64,000 nucleotides of DNA, taken from JACPFV01 sp035526825 (lineage in GTDB: Bacteria > Pseudomonadota > Gammaproteobacteria > Nevskiales > Nevskiaceae). The stretch is taken from positions 1 through 64,000 of the forward strand of contig DATLBT010000071.1 in the NCBI GenBank assembly GCA_035526825.1, given 5' to 3'. The position numbers and the translations under genes are program-made. The notes beneath the pieces were generated by a model. That model saw only the letters and a program-made list of their open reading frames with translations. It was not told the origin of the DNA and ran no database searches. Each line of letters opens with the position of its first letter. Within the stretch, counting starts at the first letter, position 1. Shown here piece by piece: positions 49,978 through 59,643 of this stretch.

Positions 49978-51095
49978 AGGCCTCCTTTTGGGCCGCTCAT
50001 TGCTGCCTCGAGAGAGGCGCTCATATGCTCGACGCTAAACAATTTCATAGCCCGCTGTCGCGCCGCTGCTCCGAGGCGAGTGCGAAGATCGACGTCGCGA
50101 ATCAGGCGTCCCAGGGCCTCCGCAAGCTCATCTGGTCTTTCGGGCGCCACGAGTAACCCAGACACGCCATCCTCCACGATCTCGCAAAGGCCACCATTGC
50201 GCGTGGCCACGACTGGCACGCCCCGGATCGCCGGTTCCGCTGCAGCCAAGCCAAAACCCTCTTCCAACCGACTTGGCACAGCAGAGATGTCGGCGCCGGC
50301 GTAAATTTCGTCTATGTCGGATTCAAAACCCATGAACCGAACCGACCCCGATAATCCAGTTTCGTCGACTCGACGGCGCAAGCGAAGACCGAACTCGGTA
50401 TCGCTTTTTCCGAAGATTCGGCATTCGAAACGAAGAGCTCGTTGCCGCAACATGGCAAGCGCATCGATCAGGTCTTCTAGACCCTTGGACGGTGAAACCT
50501 GGCCGGCAACAACAATCCTCACCAATTCTGAAATGGCTCGTGTGCTTTCACCGGTGCCAGGCGAAACCCCATTGGGAACCACTTCGATTCGATCAGGGGG
50601 AATGCCCAAGCGAAGCAACGATCGTCGCACCGCCTGCGAGACGGCAACAAACGCAAGTTTGGAAAACACTACGCGGAATATTCGCTGGTACCAACGGCTG
50701 GGCTGAAAGCACTCATGGACATGAAAGAAATCTCGGCCGCCCCGCATGAATGGAGAAAGCAGCACGACATGATGAAAGGTCGTGTGAAGTACAATGTCGG
50801 GCCGCGTGTCCGCCAAGAGGCGCGCATATCCAGTCCACAGCTTGGGCAACAACAGCATTTGATGTAGCGTCATCTTTAAGGGACGCCACGCCCAAGTTTT
50901 GGACACAAAACCCAGCGGCAGCCGAATGGCCGGGATACCTGCCTGATCGAGCCGTCGTGCGAACTCCCCATCACTCCAAGAAGACATCACGGAGGAAACG
51001 GTATGGCCGCGGCGCTTGAGTTCAGTCAATAATGATAGCGTTACGATTTCCTTGCCGGATACGTAACCTGCTCCGCATACAGACAGTATTCTCAT
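49974..51095 (-). CDS. GT4 family glycosyltransferase
   Basis: A 373-residue GT-B transferase. ILSVCGAGYVSGKEIVTLSLLTELKRRGH carries the N-terminal loop; VPNGVSPGTGE, VAGQVSPSKGLEDLIDAL and ADISAVPSRLEEGFGLAAAEPAIRGVPVVATRNGG (E-x7-E) mark the donor-binding half. It overlaps the polymerase gene and the next GT gene by 4 bases each, so expression is coupled. The sugar is not deducible. Confidence 0.88.
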   Translation of the reverse strand: MRILSVCGAGYVSGKEIVTLSLLTELKRRGHTVSSVMSSWSDGEFARRLDQAGIPAIRLPLGFVSKTWAWRPLKMTLHQMLLLPKLWTGYARLLADTRPDIVLHTTFHHVVLLSPFMRGGRDFFHVHECFQPSRWYQRIFRVVFSKLAFVAVSQAVRRSLLRLGIPPDRIEVVPNGVSPGTGESTRAISELVRIVVAGQVSPSKGLEDLIDALAMLRQRALRFECRIFGKSDTEFGLRLRRRVDETGLSGSVRFMGFESDIDEIYAGADISAVPSRLEEGFGLAAAEPAIRGVPVVATRNGGLCEIVEDGVSGLLVAPERPDELAEALGRLIRDVDLRTRLGAAARQRAMKLFSVEHMSASLEAAMSGPKGGL

Positions 51096-52312
51096 GACCG
51101 CACCACCGCCGAACTTTTCGAGCGCAGCGCCTTAACGACATTTACTGTTGCAGTGAAAGAAAATCTCTCCGTTTGGTCCAGAAGGACTCGCTCGTTGGGT
51201 GGCGCCGATGCCAAATGACGCAGGCTCGCAGCCAGCCCGGCGATATTGCCGACCGGAAAGACAAGACGCGCGTCGACAGGCCGCACCAAATCTTCCGAAC
51301 AGCCGCAAGCGTTGCTGACCACGCATGGCAGCCCACTGGCCATGGCCTCGTTGACTACGAGCCCCCACGTCTCGGCGTGATCGCTTGGCAATACAAGACA
51401 ATCTGCAGCAGCGTAAGCGCGCGGCATTTCGGTCTGGTTAAGAAACCCAGCAAACGATGCCGGGGGCCGCGCTGACCGTACGGCGCGGGGAGTCTTCTGC
51501 CCATCCTCAGCGTCGAACCTAACGTCACATGCAGCGCGCACCGATGCGCCAAGGTGCCCGGTTCCCGCAAACAAGATATGCATCTTAGGGCCAGCGCCCC
51601 CTGCGCCTTTCGCAAGTGCCGCAACCAGATCAAGCGGACGTTTTTTGTCGATGAGCTTTCCAGCAAACAGCACACACCATGCGTCTTCCGGGATCGCCCA
51701 CGCTCGACGTATTTCAGCGCGACCTGCGCGTAAGGCTCGAACCGCATTGCCGAAACGCTTGTTGTCTACGGCGTATGGAGCCCATTGCAAACGGTTCGTA
51801 TCGACTCCGTACGACTGGTAAAGCCGCTTGTTAGCGGAGCCGATGCACAAGAATTCATTGACTCGGCGAAACAATTGCCCGAGTGCCGCACGCTTGAATG
51901 GCCGCTTCCACGCGGGTGTCGTCGCCAAGTCGTTGCTTTCGCCCCGCAGCCACAGCGGCATGCCCATGGCGGCGGCTTGCCATGCTGCTTGCCAATACGC
52001 CTGGACCTGCCAGCCGTTGATCCACAGTGCGTCGGCCCCGCTACTGCGCACCAAACTACTCATGGAGTCTCGCAGACGCAAACCAAAGCGCCCCACATCC
52101 CGCGCCCCACTCACCCTCACAAACCGATGCGGATACCCCTCCAGCATATTGAGGTCCCAACTGAAGACTTTGCCGAAGCCAGGGTCATAGCCCGGTCTCA
52201 TGCCGTGGTCGGACAGGTACCAGACTTCAAAGTTGACGCAACCATCCGCTGCCAGCGCTTGCCAAAGAGGCACCTGATACTGAATGGGGTGAGTGGTGAG
52301 GATCGCCAGCAT
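51092..52312 (-). CDS. GT4 family glycosyltransferase
   Basis: 406 residues from ATG 52312, which overlaps the preceding stop by one base (TGATG) and begins the fold directly (LAILTTHPIQYQVPLWQAL); an earlier ATG would add 11 unlikely residues. GYDPGFGKVFSWDLNMLEGY in the N-terminal half, LFAGKLIDKKRPLDLVAAL and DCLVLPSDHAETWGLVVNEAMASGLPCVVSNACG in the C-terminal half are typical of the HPIQYQ subgroup of GT4 enzymes found in exopolysaccharide loci. Soluble. Confidence 0.86.
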   Translation of the reverse strand: MLAILTTHPIQYQVPLWQALAADGCVNFEVWYLSDHGMRPGYDPGFGKVFSWDLNMLEGYPHRFVRVSGARDVGRFGLRLRDSMSSLVRSSGADALWINGWQVQAYWQAAWQAAAMGMPLWLRGESNDLATTPAWKRPFKRAALGQLFRRVNEFLCIGSANKRLYQSYGVDTNRLQWAPYAVDNKRFGNAVRALRAGRAEIRRAWAIPEDAWCVLFAGKLIDKKRPLDLVAALAKGAGGAGPKMHILFAGTGHLGASVRAACDVRFDAEDGQKTPRAVRSARPPASFAGFLNQTEMPRAYAAADCLVLPSDHAETWGLVVNEAMASGLPCVVSNACGCSEDLVRPVDARLVFPVGNIAGLAASLRHLASAPPNERVLLDQTERFSFTATVNVVKALRSKSSAVVRS

Positions 52313-53523
52313 CAGGCTGCACATCCTTGGAGTAACGCTGCCCACCGTTCACCGTAAGTGTCCCAGGAAAACGACAGCGCCCGCGCTCTTGCTCTAGTCG
52401 CCATCTCGCTTACTTCTTGCGGGTCCTCGATGCAGCGCCGCAGGCAAGCAGCGAGTTGCTCCACATCGCCAGGCGCCAGTATGAGACCCTCGCGCCCGTG
52501 CGCCACGATATCGGGGGCAGCCGTCGCGGTCGTCGCAATGATTGGCAACCCGCTCGCCATCGCCTCCAGCAAAACGAGACCGAACCCTTCGGAGTAGCTT
52601 GGCAACACCAGCACGTCGCACTGTCGCAGGATAGAAGGCAGATCGTCGTGCTTGGTTTTTCCAAGGATCCGCAGGCCGGGGAGCGGCGGAATTAGCGACT
52701 GTACCGCCGGTGACACCGGGCCCACTAGCCACAGTTCTGCCGCTTTCGGCATAAGCGCACGCCAAGCCTCGCAGAGCAATGGAACTCCTTTGCGCGAACC
52801 TATGCTGCCCACGAAGACGAAGCGAAACCTGCGCGATGGAGTACGTTGAGCGGCCGGCGCAAAACGTTGCAAATCGACCCCATAGGGGTTCACGCAAATT
52901 TTACTCTCGGAAACGCCATGCTCTGCCAACGTTCGCCGGGTATACCCGCTCGCGACGACAATTCGGGCCGCAGCGTTATATTCCTTGGTTTCGCAGGCCA
53001 GAACGGTTGGATCCCTGGGCTCGACGGTCGAGCACCATGCAGGAAACCGGCGCAGCGCCTCTTCCTGCGCGCCCGCCTGGGCGAGTGGATGACAAATCGA
53101 TTGGTCAAGTATGAATATCTTTCCATGGGCAGCAGCACGCTCCGCCAGCATCCATGAAGAAGTATCGAAACCGATGATTATGTCTGCGCGAGCAATCGAA
53201 CTATCTGGGATTTGGCGCTGAAACGAGCGATTACGCTCGTGCATGACTGTCTGGCTGCTAAACCCGCGCCGGATTTTTCTCAGCGCCCGCCATTCGAGCA
53301 AGGGGGTGGTTTTGAGTTTTTTGGGCGGAACACCATATAGAACACGATTGGCCAATTCCGTGCCGAAGGTACGCTTGGGAAGGCGTTTCATTACCCGCGT
53401 CGGCAGACTGGCCTCCGGTAAGGCAAATCCGGTCCAGAATTCATGTAGCAGTCCTATGCGCTCTAGTTGACGCGCCAAGTGGAAGGAATACTGAGTGCCG
53501 GGATGCGCGAGCAGTACTTTCAC
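52312..53523 (-). CDS. GT4 family glycosyltransferase
   Basis: A 403-residue GT-B transferase. VLLAHPGTQYSFHLARQLER starts the protein, NPYGVDLQRFAPAAQR marks the linker, then FVGSIGSRKGVPLLCEAW and CDVLVLPSYSEGFGLVLLEAMASGLPIIATTATA hold the donor-site residues with E-x7-E. It is the first of three consecutive GT4 genes in transcription order (53523 to 49974) and lies 7 bases after the acetyltransferase gene. No membrane helix is seen. Confidence 0.88.
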   Translation of the reverse strand: MKVLLAHPGTQYSFHLARQLERIGLLHEFWTGFALPEASLPTRVMKRLPKRTFGTELANRVLYGVPPKKLKTTPLLEWRALRKIRRGFSSQTVMHERNRSFQRQIPDSSIARADIIIGFDTSSWMLAERAAAHGKIFILDQSICHPLAQAGAQEEALRRFPAWCSTVEPRDPTVLACETKEYNAAARIVVASGYTRRTLAEHGVSESKICVNPYGVDLQRFAPAAQRTPSRRFRFVFVGSIGSRKGVPLLCEAWRALMPKAAELWLVGPVSPAVQSLIPPLPGLRILGKTKHDDLPSILRQCDVLVLPSYSEGFGLVLLEAMASGLPIIATTATAAPDIVAHGREGLILAPGDVEQLAACLRRCIEDPQEVSEMATRARARALSFSWDTYGERWAALLQGCAA

Positions 53524-53530
53524 GGTGGCT

Positions 53531-54085
53531 TCACCGTTGGCGCATGAGTCGAGCCGGGACTCCGGCTACAACCGAACCGGCAGGAAAGGTCTTCGTCACG
53601 ACCGAACCGGCGCCCACGACGCAGAAATCTCCCAATTCGACGTTCTTCAAAATGATCGCCTTAGCGCCGATCCAGCATCCGTTGCCGATTTTTATGTGGC
53701 CGATGTCCATCGCGAGTCGATGTGGGGGAATATCTGGTTGATAGCGATGATTGGAATCAGCCAGATACACGCCCGGACCAAACATGTTCTCATCACCGAT
53801 TTCAACCGAGCCACACGCGTCGATGGTCACGTCCCGGTTGAAATAGTTGTAACTGCCGATGCGAATGCGGCGCCCTTCAAATGCTGAATCCTCTGGCCAA
53901 AGCCAGCAGCCTTCCGTGAACGAATTAAAGTCGCCAAGTTGGATTTGCGACAGGCGACGGCAACGCACCCGTTCGAGGCGATTTCGTTTCCCAGCCTTGA
54001 GGCCAAGGCAACGGTACAAAAAGACTCTCAGCCGACTTGCGAATCCCCTAGGAGCCTTTAGCACGGCCCGTTCGATGAAACTCAC
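53531..54085 (-). CDS. Left-handed beta-helix O-acetyltransferase
   Basis: 184 residues from GTG 54085, overlapping the previous stop (GTGA); sequence further upstream in this frame belongs to another gene. Hexapeptide repeats are evident (IQLGDFN, IRIGSYNYFN, VEIGDENMFG, IKIGNGCWIG, VELGDFCVVGAGSVV), with the acetyl-CoA region and DSNHRY loop of the WbbJ/CysE-like acyltransferase group, ending AGVPARLMRQR. It probably acetylates a sugar hydroxyl of the repeat unit before export, in the cytoplasm. Confidence 0.87.
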   Translation of the reverse strand: MSFIERAVLKAPRGFASRLRVFLYRCLGLKAGKRNRLERVRCRRLSQIQLGDFNSFTEGCWLWPEDSAFEGRRIRIGSYNYFNRDVTIDACGSVEIGDENMFGPGVYLADSNHRYQPDIPPHRLAMDIGHIKIGNGCWIGAKAIILKNVELGDFCVVGAGSVVTKTFPAGSVVAGVPARLMRQR

Positions 54086-54927
54086 ACCTTGGTCCTCTGA
54101 GCAAATTCCTGGATCGCAGCCACGGAAACAGGGTTGCGCTGTACTGCAACCTCCGTGAAGTGACGAATGAAGAGGGCCATGCCGCGCAGACAGGGACGCA
54201 AGAGTCCATGGCGAAGCCCGAACCACAAATGACTCAACACTTTTCCCGGCAGCACCCACAGTACTAGTGGCAGCGGATACCGGCGCAAGGCAAAAGTGAG
54301 ATCGTTGCAGACCCCCGACCGATGCTGAGCAGGGATGTCCCGCGCGACGGGCGTCTTCTCATGCCATACATGAAGCCCGGGTACCTTCGCTATCTCCCAA
54401 CCCAAATCTAGCAACCGGACGCAAAGATCCTTCTCCTCAGCCCCGTAGAAACCGGGACTCTCAACGTAATAACCGGCTTCGCGCACTGCTGACAGCCTCA
54501 ATACGTGTCCACATCCAATGAAAAGTCCTGCTTGAACAGCGCCCCCGAGAGGGACAACATCCGGGCGGTCGGGCGACAATATGTCGAACGCGAGCGCCCC
54601 GAGGCGATGGTTTTTTTCGAACAGGCGAACAGCAATGTCGAGTACATCATCTCGCATGAACCAAGCATCGTCATCGAGACTGCAATAGAGATCCACAGCC
54701 GCCTCAGCCATCATTTCATTGCGGGCACGCACGCACCCGATATTCTGTCCCGAGGATTTCCAACCAATGTGGGGATAGTTGCCACGCAGAGCGCTCGTCG
54801 CATCCGTAGATCCGCTGTCGTACACAAGTACGCCAGTGCCAGCGAAGGATTGACGAAGCGCCGACTGTATAGCAGCCGGCAATACGTCAGCTCTATTGTG
54901 TGCAACGATCCCCACGAGCACTCTCAC
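54082..54927 (-). CDS. GT2 family glycosyltransferase
   Basis: A 281-residue inverting transferase. VLVGIVAHNRADVLPAAIQSAL (3-24), YDSGSTDAT, NIGCVRARNEMM and the metal site SLDDDAWFM (about 83-91) are seen, with YGAEEKDLCVRLLDLGWEI as the ED-rich acceptor-side motif. A hydrophobic patch near the C terminus (LPLVLWVLPGKVLSHLWFGL) may contact the membrane. It is similar in type to rhamnosyltransferase-like GT2 enzymes, but the sugar is not proven. Overlaps of 4 bases occur on both sides. Confidence 0.87.
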   Translation of the reverse strand: MRVLVGIVAHNRADVLPAAIQSALRQSFAGTGVLVYDSGSTDATSALRGNYPHIGWKSSGQNIGCVRARNEMMAEAAVDLYCSLDDDAWFMRDDVLDIAVRLFEKNHRLGALAFDILSPDRPDVVPLGGAVQAGLFIGCGHVLRLSAVREAGYYVESPGFYGAEEKDLCVRLLDLGWEIAKVPGLHVWHEKTPVARDIPAQHRSGVCNDLTFALRRYPLPLVLWVLPGKVLSHLWFGLRHGLLRPCLRGMALFIRHFTEVAVQRNPVSVAAIQEFAQRTKV

Positions 54928-55874
54928 ACCGCGCCCCCAATCCTAGGTAAGGCCTTGAGAGTACGGACGCCGGCGACCTTTCCGCACAGGAATGCGGGCA
55001 GACTGCGCACGCCCGCAATCGAGCGCAGTTGATTGGCGACATGGAACAGCTCTAATAACGCAAACCGCAGGTGATCAGTCAACCGATGCCTTCCCAGGAT
55101 TCGCGTCATCACGTAATAGCGATTCACAAACTCCATCTTCGCGAGCGCTCGAACGTTGCTTTTGTGCTCGCCAGGTTGGCTGTCGTGATAAATGCGAGCG
55201 AGCCTTGCGTTCGCGATCTGCCAACGTTGGGCTACTCGCAGAGACATGGTCAGATCCTCCATCAAGGAATATCCAGTGAATAATGGATCGAACGGGGGAA
55301 CTGGCAGCGCCTCCCGTCGATACAATGTACATCCTGTATTCAGCCACTCCGTGGCCACGATCTCGGGAAGTTCGGGATTGTCGTCGGGAAGCAGATTCAA
55401 GGCCGGGCCGATTACTCGCCCAGCAAAAGAGGCCTCGCTCCGCCCATGCAGGATCGTGAATAGGAGCCGGCTGAAGCGTCCCGGCCGTCCGTAAACCTGG
55501 TTTGTGACCGTTGCACTCACGCCACCAAGCTTTTCGTCGGCGCTCAGGGCAGCCCACAATCGCTGCACGCATAGCGGTTCCAGCGTGATGTCGTCGTCAC
55601 AGAAGAGCATGAAAGCATGGCGAGCCATGGCGATACCTTCATTGCGCTGGCTGGCAGCTCCTACGCTCCGCGCCCTAATCCACCGGAGGTCGGTCGCGCC
55701 GCTCGCGGACTGCTGACAGAGCTGATCCATCATAGTCCGGGTTTGTTCATCGCTCGACGCGTCAACGATGACAATTTCTGCGGGAAGCGGGGCCTGGGCA
55801 AGCAAAGAAGCAAGCGTCCTGCTCAGACTCGCAGCACGGTCTTTTGTTGGGATGACAACAGATATTGGAATCAT
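54924..55874 (-). CDS. GT2 family glycosyltransferase
   Basis: 316 residues from ATG 55874, which shares one base with the preceding stop (TGATG) and begins IPISVVIPTKDRAASLSRTL. VIVDASSDEQT, GAASQRNEGIAMARHAFMLFCDDDITLEP (metal site CDDD, about 90-93) and SLMEDLTMSLRVAQR (ED motif) give the full GT2 order. The C-terminal third is hydrophobic in places. It is probably one of the repeat-unit transferases of the right-hand operon. Specificity unknown. Confidence 0.87.
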   Translation of the reverse strand: MIPISVVIPTKDRAASLSRTLASLLAQAPLPAEIVIVDASSDEQTRTMMDQLCQQSASGATDLRWIRARSVGAASQRNEGIAMARHAFMLFCDDDITLEPLCVQRLWAALSADEKLGGVSATVTNQVYGRPGRFSRLLFTILHGRSEASFAGRVIGPALNLLPDDNPELPEIVATEWLNTGCTLYRREALPVPPFDPLFTGYSLMEDLTMSLRVAQRWQIANARLARIYHDSQPGEHKSNVRALAKMEFVNRYYVMTRILGRHRLTDHLRFALLELFHVANQLRSIAGVRSLPAFLCGKVAGVRTLKALPRIGGAV

Positions 55875-56746
55875 CACCACTGGGGCCTCGAGGCCATCGA
55901 GGCCGCAGCGTCCCAACGACCTACCGCTCGCTTGGGAACAGCGATGACATTGCACACCCAGTCGATTCCGTCGAGCGACTGCAGCGGCATTCCCACTGGA
56001 TGTCGCTGGCTTTCGAAATCATCGACATAATGGAGCGCATATCCTTCGAGCAATTCCTCGATGTCGCGGCCCTTATGGCCCATCTCCGATAAAGTCAACG
56101 GATTGAATTCGAATGCGACATAAGGCGGAGCTGGCCCCTTCAACAGGCTTGTCGCTCCTTTGAGTACATCGACTTCGCTGCCCTCGACGTCGACCTTTAT
56201 GAGACTCGGAACGATGTCGAACGTCCGGCAGAAATCATCCAACGTGGTGCTGGCGGCGTACGCTATTCGATTGCCGACGCGGATGTTTGGTTTTTCCTTA
56301 ACGACCTGCGCCAGCAAGGAGTCCCACGGGGCGTAGGAGATAGCAACTGGTCCTGAGCGGTCTCGCACCGCAGCCGGAATAGCGATCACGGTATGCGCCA
56401 AGTCGAGGGTTTCCACCGACTTCATGAGCTTCGCAAAGGTCGATGGAACCGGCTCGAACGCATAGATCTTCGGGCGCCGAGCGGCAAGTAATTGAGCCAG
56501 CTGCGAGGACCAATACCCAACGTTGGCGCCAACGTCGAGTATGACCGGAGCATTTTCTTGATGGAGGCAGGCCGCACATACGGTCAGCTCAACATGAAAA
56601 GCCGTGCGATTATAGAAAGGGTTTTCGCCCAGGAAGTCGCCGACGTGACACACGAATGGGTGTCCAAGCGAACTCTTAGCGGTGAAATGTGAGATACCCA
56701 AAACACGCAGGAGCGCAAGCCATCTCGTACGAAGGGCGGTGCTCAT
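55874..56746 (-). CDS. FkbM family methyltransferase
   Basis: A 290-residue SAM-dependent O-methyltransferase. VILDVGANVGYWSSQLA (about 68-84) is the SAM loop, IYAFEPVPSTFAKL the acidic strand, and LIKVDVEGSEVDVLKGA (about 183-199) the FkbM hallmark. It is a single-domain protein of normal size, unlike the fused FkbM protein at 11601. The final 20 residues are variable. It probably methylates a sugar of the repeat unit. The 27-base gap to the ABC gene and one-base overlap with the GT2 gene place it in the same operon. Confidence 0.88.
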   Translation of the reverse strand: MSTALRTRWLALLRVLGISHFTAKSSLGHPFVCHVGDFLGENPFYNRTAFHVELTVCAACLHQENAPVILDVGANVGYWSSQLAQLLAARRPKIYAFEPVPSTFAKLMKSVETLDLAHTVIAIPAAVRDRSGPVAISYAPWDSLLAQVVKEKPNIRVGNRIAYAASTTLDDFCRTFDIVPSLIKVDVEGSEVDVLKGATSLLKGPAPPYVAFEFNPLTLSEMGHKGRDIEELLEGYALHYVDDFESQRHPVGMPLQSLDGIDWVCNVIAVPKRAVGRWDAAASMASRPQW

Positions 56747-56773
56747 GGCTGACGCAATGCAGGGTACATCTAG

Positions 56774-58516
56774 TCAGACCCTCGCGGTGAGTCGAGCGGC
56801 AAAGACTTCCCGCCCCATGACTTCGGCAATTCGGCCCTCATCCATTCGTACCACGACGTCACAACCTTCAAGCGTGCTCAGCCTGTGCGCGATGATGACG
56901 AGGGTGCGGTGTCCGTGAAGTGAGCGAATCGAGGCCACCACCTCACGTTCGGTCTCGTGGTCCAGAGCAGCCGTCGCCTCGTCCATAACAATCAGCTCGC
57001 GGTCGTGGTACAGGGCGCGCGCAAGAGCGACGCGTTGCCTTTGTCCACCGGACAGACGAGCCCCTCGTTCCCCTAGACTAGTTGCCAAGCCATCGGGTAA
57101 CTTCGACACAACCTCTCCGAGCCTGGCCACCGCAATCGCCGCCTGCACCTTGACCAAGTCGATCGCCTTTTCATCGACACCAAAAGCAATATTTCGCAGC
57201 AGAGAATCATCTGCGAGATATATTTGCTGGGGGATGTAGGCCATCCGGGACATCCAGCTGGGAGCATCGCGAAGATCTACACCATTGATGAGCACAGCAC
57301 CCGTTTGTGGACGCAGCATTCCCAAGATTAAGTCAGCGGTGGTGCTCTTACCCGATCCAGACCTTCCGATCAGCCCAAGAGCCTGACCACGTCGGAGCTC
57401 GAACGATACGTGTGAAACAGCAGGCTCGGACGCGTCAGGATATGTGTACGAGACATCCTGCAATCGCAATACTTCGATCGGACGCTTGAGCGCATCCGGC
57501 TCGCCGGTAATCCTGATGTTTTGAGGAACCGCCCGCAGTTCGCTGGCCAACTGCTCCAGACCGTATCGGTTCATGCGCAGGCTATTAATGCCCGTCATGA
57601 GGCCAGTAACCCCGGGCATCAGGCGAATTGCGGCTACCGCAAACAGACTCAACAACGGCAACGCGGTGGCTGCTTGAGACAGGGAGACGATAACCAGCAC
57701 GCCGGTGAGCCCCACGATGAGGGTCCACTCCATCAAATATTTAGGAAGGCTGGTTAGGGCACCATATATTGCGTTTGCGGACGAGAAGCGGTCACTGTGA
57801 AAGCGAAGATGCTTGAGACAGTAGGCCTCCACGCCAAGAAGTCTTATTTCCCGGAGCGCCGAGATCGTTTGATTTACTTCCTGCACCGTCCGCGCGGAAC
57901 TCTCGGTTACCGTTTTTCCGCTCTCGGCGAGTCGCTGGCGGACCACTCGCGCGTAACCAAATATGACGGCGCCCAAGAATGCTGTCAGAAGAAGAACTAC
58001 GGCCCAGTCGACCCACAGCAAGAACACAACAATCGAAACAAGGATGATGCTATCCGCGAATAGCCTCAGCAGCGGGAGCAAGGTGCCGCTCGAGAACTGC
58101 CAAGTGACGGTTACGATCGAGTTGACGATGTCAGCGGTGTTCCTTCTGACGATGTCGTCGTAAGGCCTTTGAAGATACGAGGCCATCAGCCGCTCCATGA
58201 GCAAGCTGCGTTGGGTTTCACCGAAACGGACGATCCTGCGCTGAATGCCGTAGCCAGCCACGAGTTTGACGGAGAACACGATAAGCACGAGGAGCGACAC
58301 GACCACTACGCCCAGATCTGCCACATTCGCCAGCATTGCAGGCAAGAGATCTTCCCCGATCGATCCCGGGCTTGAGACGGACACGATTAAGGGCGCGACA
58401 AGCCCCAGGCCAACCAGGTCAAGGATGGCGAGTATTAGCAAGTACCCCACAATTCTTGGCAGTTTGCGGGCGCCGGGGCCCAGCACCCGCAAGAATGTTT
58501 CGAAATACGTGATCAT
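56774..58516 (-). CDS. ABC exporter/flippase with fused membrane and ATPase domains (PglK/MsbA-like)
   Basis: 580 residues from ATG 58516 (overlapping the GT4 stop). The first 330 residues contain six hydrophobic helices of a type-IV ABC exporter. The ATPase domain then shows Walker A GRSGSGKST, signature LSGGQRQRVALARAL, Walker B LIVMDEATAALD and the switch His in IIAHRLS. Size and layout match PglK/WlaB, which flips lipid-linked oligosaccharides, better than peptide exporters with an N-terminal protease. The location among glycosyltransferases supports this. No dedicated lasso exporter is visible nearby, so an added role there cannot be excluded. Confidence 0.85.
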   Translation of the reverse strand: MITYFETFLRVLGPGARKLPRIVGYLLILAILDLVGLGLVAPLIVSVSSPGSIGEDLLPAMLANVADLGVVVVSLLVLIVFSVKLVAGYGIQRRIVRFGETQRSLLMERLMASYLQRPYDDIVRRNTADIVNSIVTVTWQFSSGTLLPLLRLFADSIILVSIVVFLLWVDWAVVLLLTAFLGAVIFGYARVVRQRLAESGKTVTESSARTVQEVNQTISALREIRLLGVEAYCLKHLRFHSDRFSSANAIYGALTSLPKYLMEWTLIVGLTGVLVIVSLSQAATALPLLSLFAVAAIRLMPGVTGLMTGINSLRMNRYGLEQLASELRAVPQNIRITGEPDALKRPIEVLRLQDVSYTYPDASEPAVSHVSFELRRGQALGLIGRSGSGKSTTADLILGMLRPQTGAVLINGVDLRDAPSWMSRMAYIPQQIYLADDSLLRNIAFGVDEKAIDLVKVQAAIAVARLGEVVSKLPDGLATSLGERGARLSGGQRQRVALARALYHDRELIVMDEATAALDHETEREVVASIRSLHGHRTLVIIAHRLSTLEGCDVVVRMDEGRIAEVMGREVFAARLTARV

Positions 58517-59643
58517 TGGTTGCCGCGACGACGATGATGTAGATGGCTCACCACCCTCGCTACGCTCGTCCGGAAATTCTTGGGACCGAACCGAGCAACC
58601 AAGTTCTGCGAGCCCTTCGAGCCTTGCCGCAACGCTGCCTTGATCGCCTCGAGAATGTCTGTTCTGTTGTCCGGATTGATGCATCTGGCGGTCAGGCCAT
58701 CACAGCTAGCGTCCAAACTACCATCCCGGTTTCCCGCGATGATCGGGACGCCTCGCAGCGCAGCCTCGAGGAACACGATCCCAAACCCTTCCTTGGAACT
58801 TGGCATGACAAACACATCCGCAATTGCGTAGTAATTTTCCAACTCTTCCGGCGATACGCGCCCAGCAAAGTGAATTGCGTCCGCAACACCATTGAGAAGA
58901 GCCAGGCGCTCCAAGTTCACGCGGTTATCGCCATCGCCAACGATGACGTATTTGACTGTTGGATCCCAAGCGACTAGTTCGCGCATCGCATCAATGATCT
59001 TGTCGTGCCCCTTGTATCGGTCACCGCGATCAAGACGCGAAACCGTCAATAGCACAGACTTGCCGGTCAGGCTGTAACGCTCCCGTAATTCGCGACTACT
59101 TACATAAAGCCGTGCCGGCGGTTCATAGGTATTTGGCAGTACCTTTATCTGGTCTGCGGGCAAGTCGGTCCAAGCCAGGAATCTTCGGCGGGTATGCCGG
59201 CTCACCGCTGTGACTAAGTCGGCCATACCGACGAGGCGACGGATAGAAAACCACCTCGGGAACGACTCGCCCAGATGATCGGACTCGCTCGGATTATCCC
59301 ACGCCTCGATTCCATGGACCTGCAGCCACCACGGCCGGTCGAGCAGTTTTGCGATTAGCCATGCAAGCGGCGCCACGAACAGGTGGCCACAGAAAATAAC
59401 GTCAGGGCGCGTTCGCACGGCAAAGAGCACCGCGCGAAACGAATAACTGATCCGGCCGGCGCTCGGACGGAGCTGCTGGACGCCTGTTGCCATTTGTCCT
59501 GCTTCAACAGCACTCCGACGAGGCAGGATGGTGACCGCCTCAACAGTGTCAAGCGAAGCGAGCGCCCGTATTAAATCGCGGTTGTATTGGGCAATGCCCC
59601 CGTACCCTCCAAACGCATCTGTGACCAATGCCAGAACCTTCAT
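58513..59643 (-). CDS. GT4 family glycosyltransferase
   Basis: A 376-residue GT-B transferase. VLALVTDAFGGYGGIAQYNRDLIRAL is the N-terminal Gly-rich loop, LPNTYEPPARLY lies at the linker, then LLTVSRLDRGDRYKGHDKIIDAM and ADVFVMPSSKEGFGIVFLEAALRGVPIIAGNRDGS with E-x7-E. It resembles the PimB/mannosyltransferase subgroup. Four-base overlaps tie it to the AsnB-like gene and the ABC flippase gene. Confidence 0.88.
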   Translation of the reverse strand: MKVLALVTDAFGGYGGIAQYNRDLIRALASLDTVEAVTILPRRSAVEAGQMATGVQQLRPSAGRISYSFRAVLFAVRTRPDVIFCGHLFVAPLAWLIAKLLDRPWWLQVHGIEAWDNPSESDHLGESFPRWFSIRRLVGMADLVTAVSRHTRRRFLAWTDLPADQIKVLPNTYEPPARLYVSSRELRERYSLTGKSVLLTVSRLDRGDRYKGHDKIIDAMRELVAWDPTVKYVIVGDGDNRVNLERLALLNGVADAIHFAGRVSPEELENYYAIADVFVMPSSKEGFGIVFLEAALRGVPIIAGNRDGSLDASCDGLTARCINPDNRTDILEAIKAALRQGSKGSQNLVARFGPKNFRTSVARVVSHLHHRRRGNQ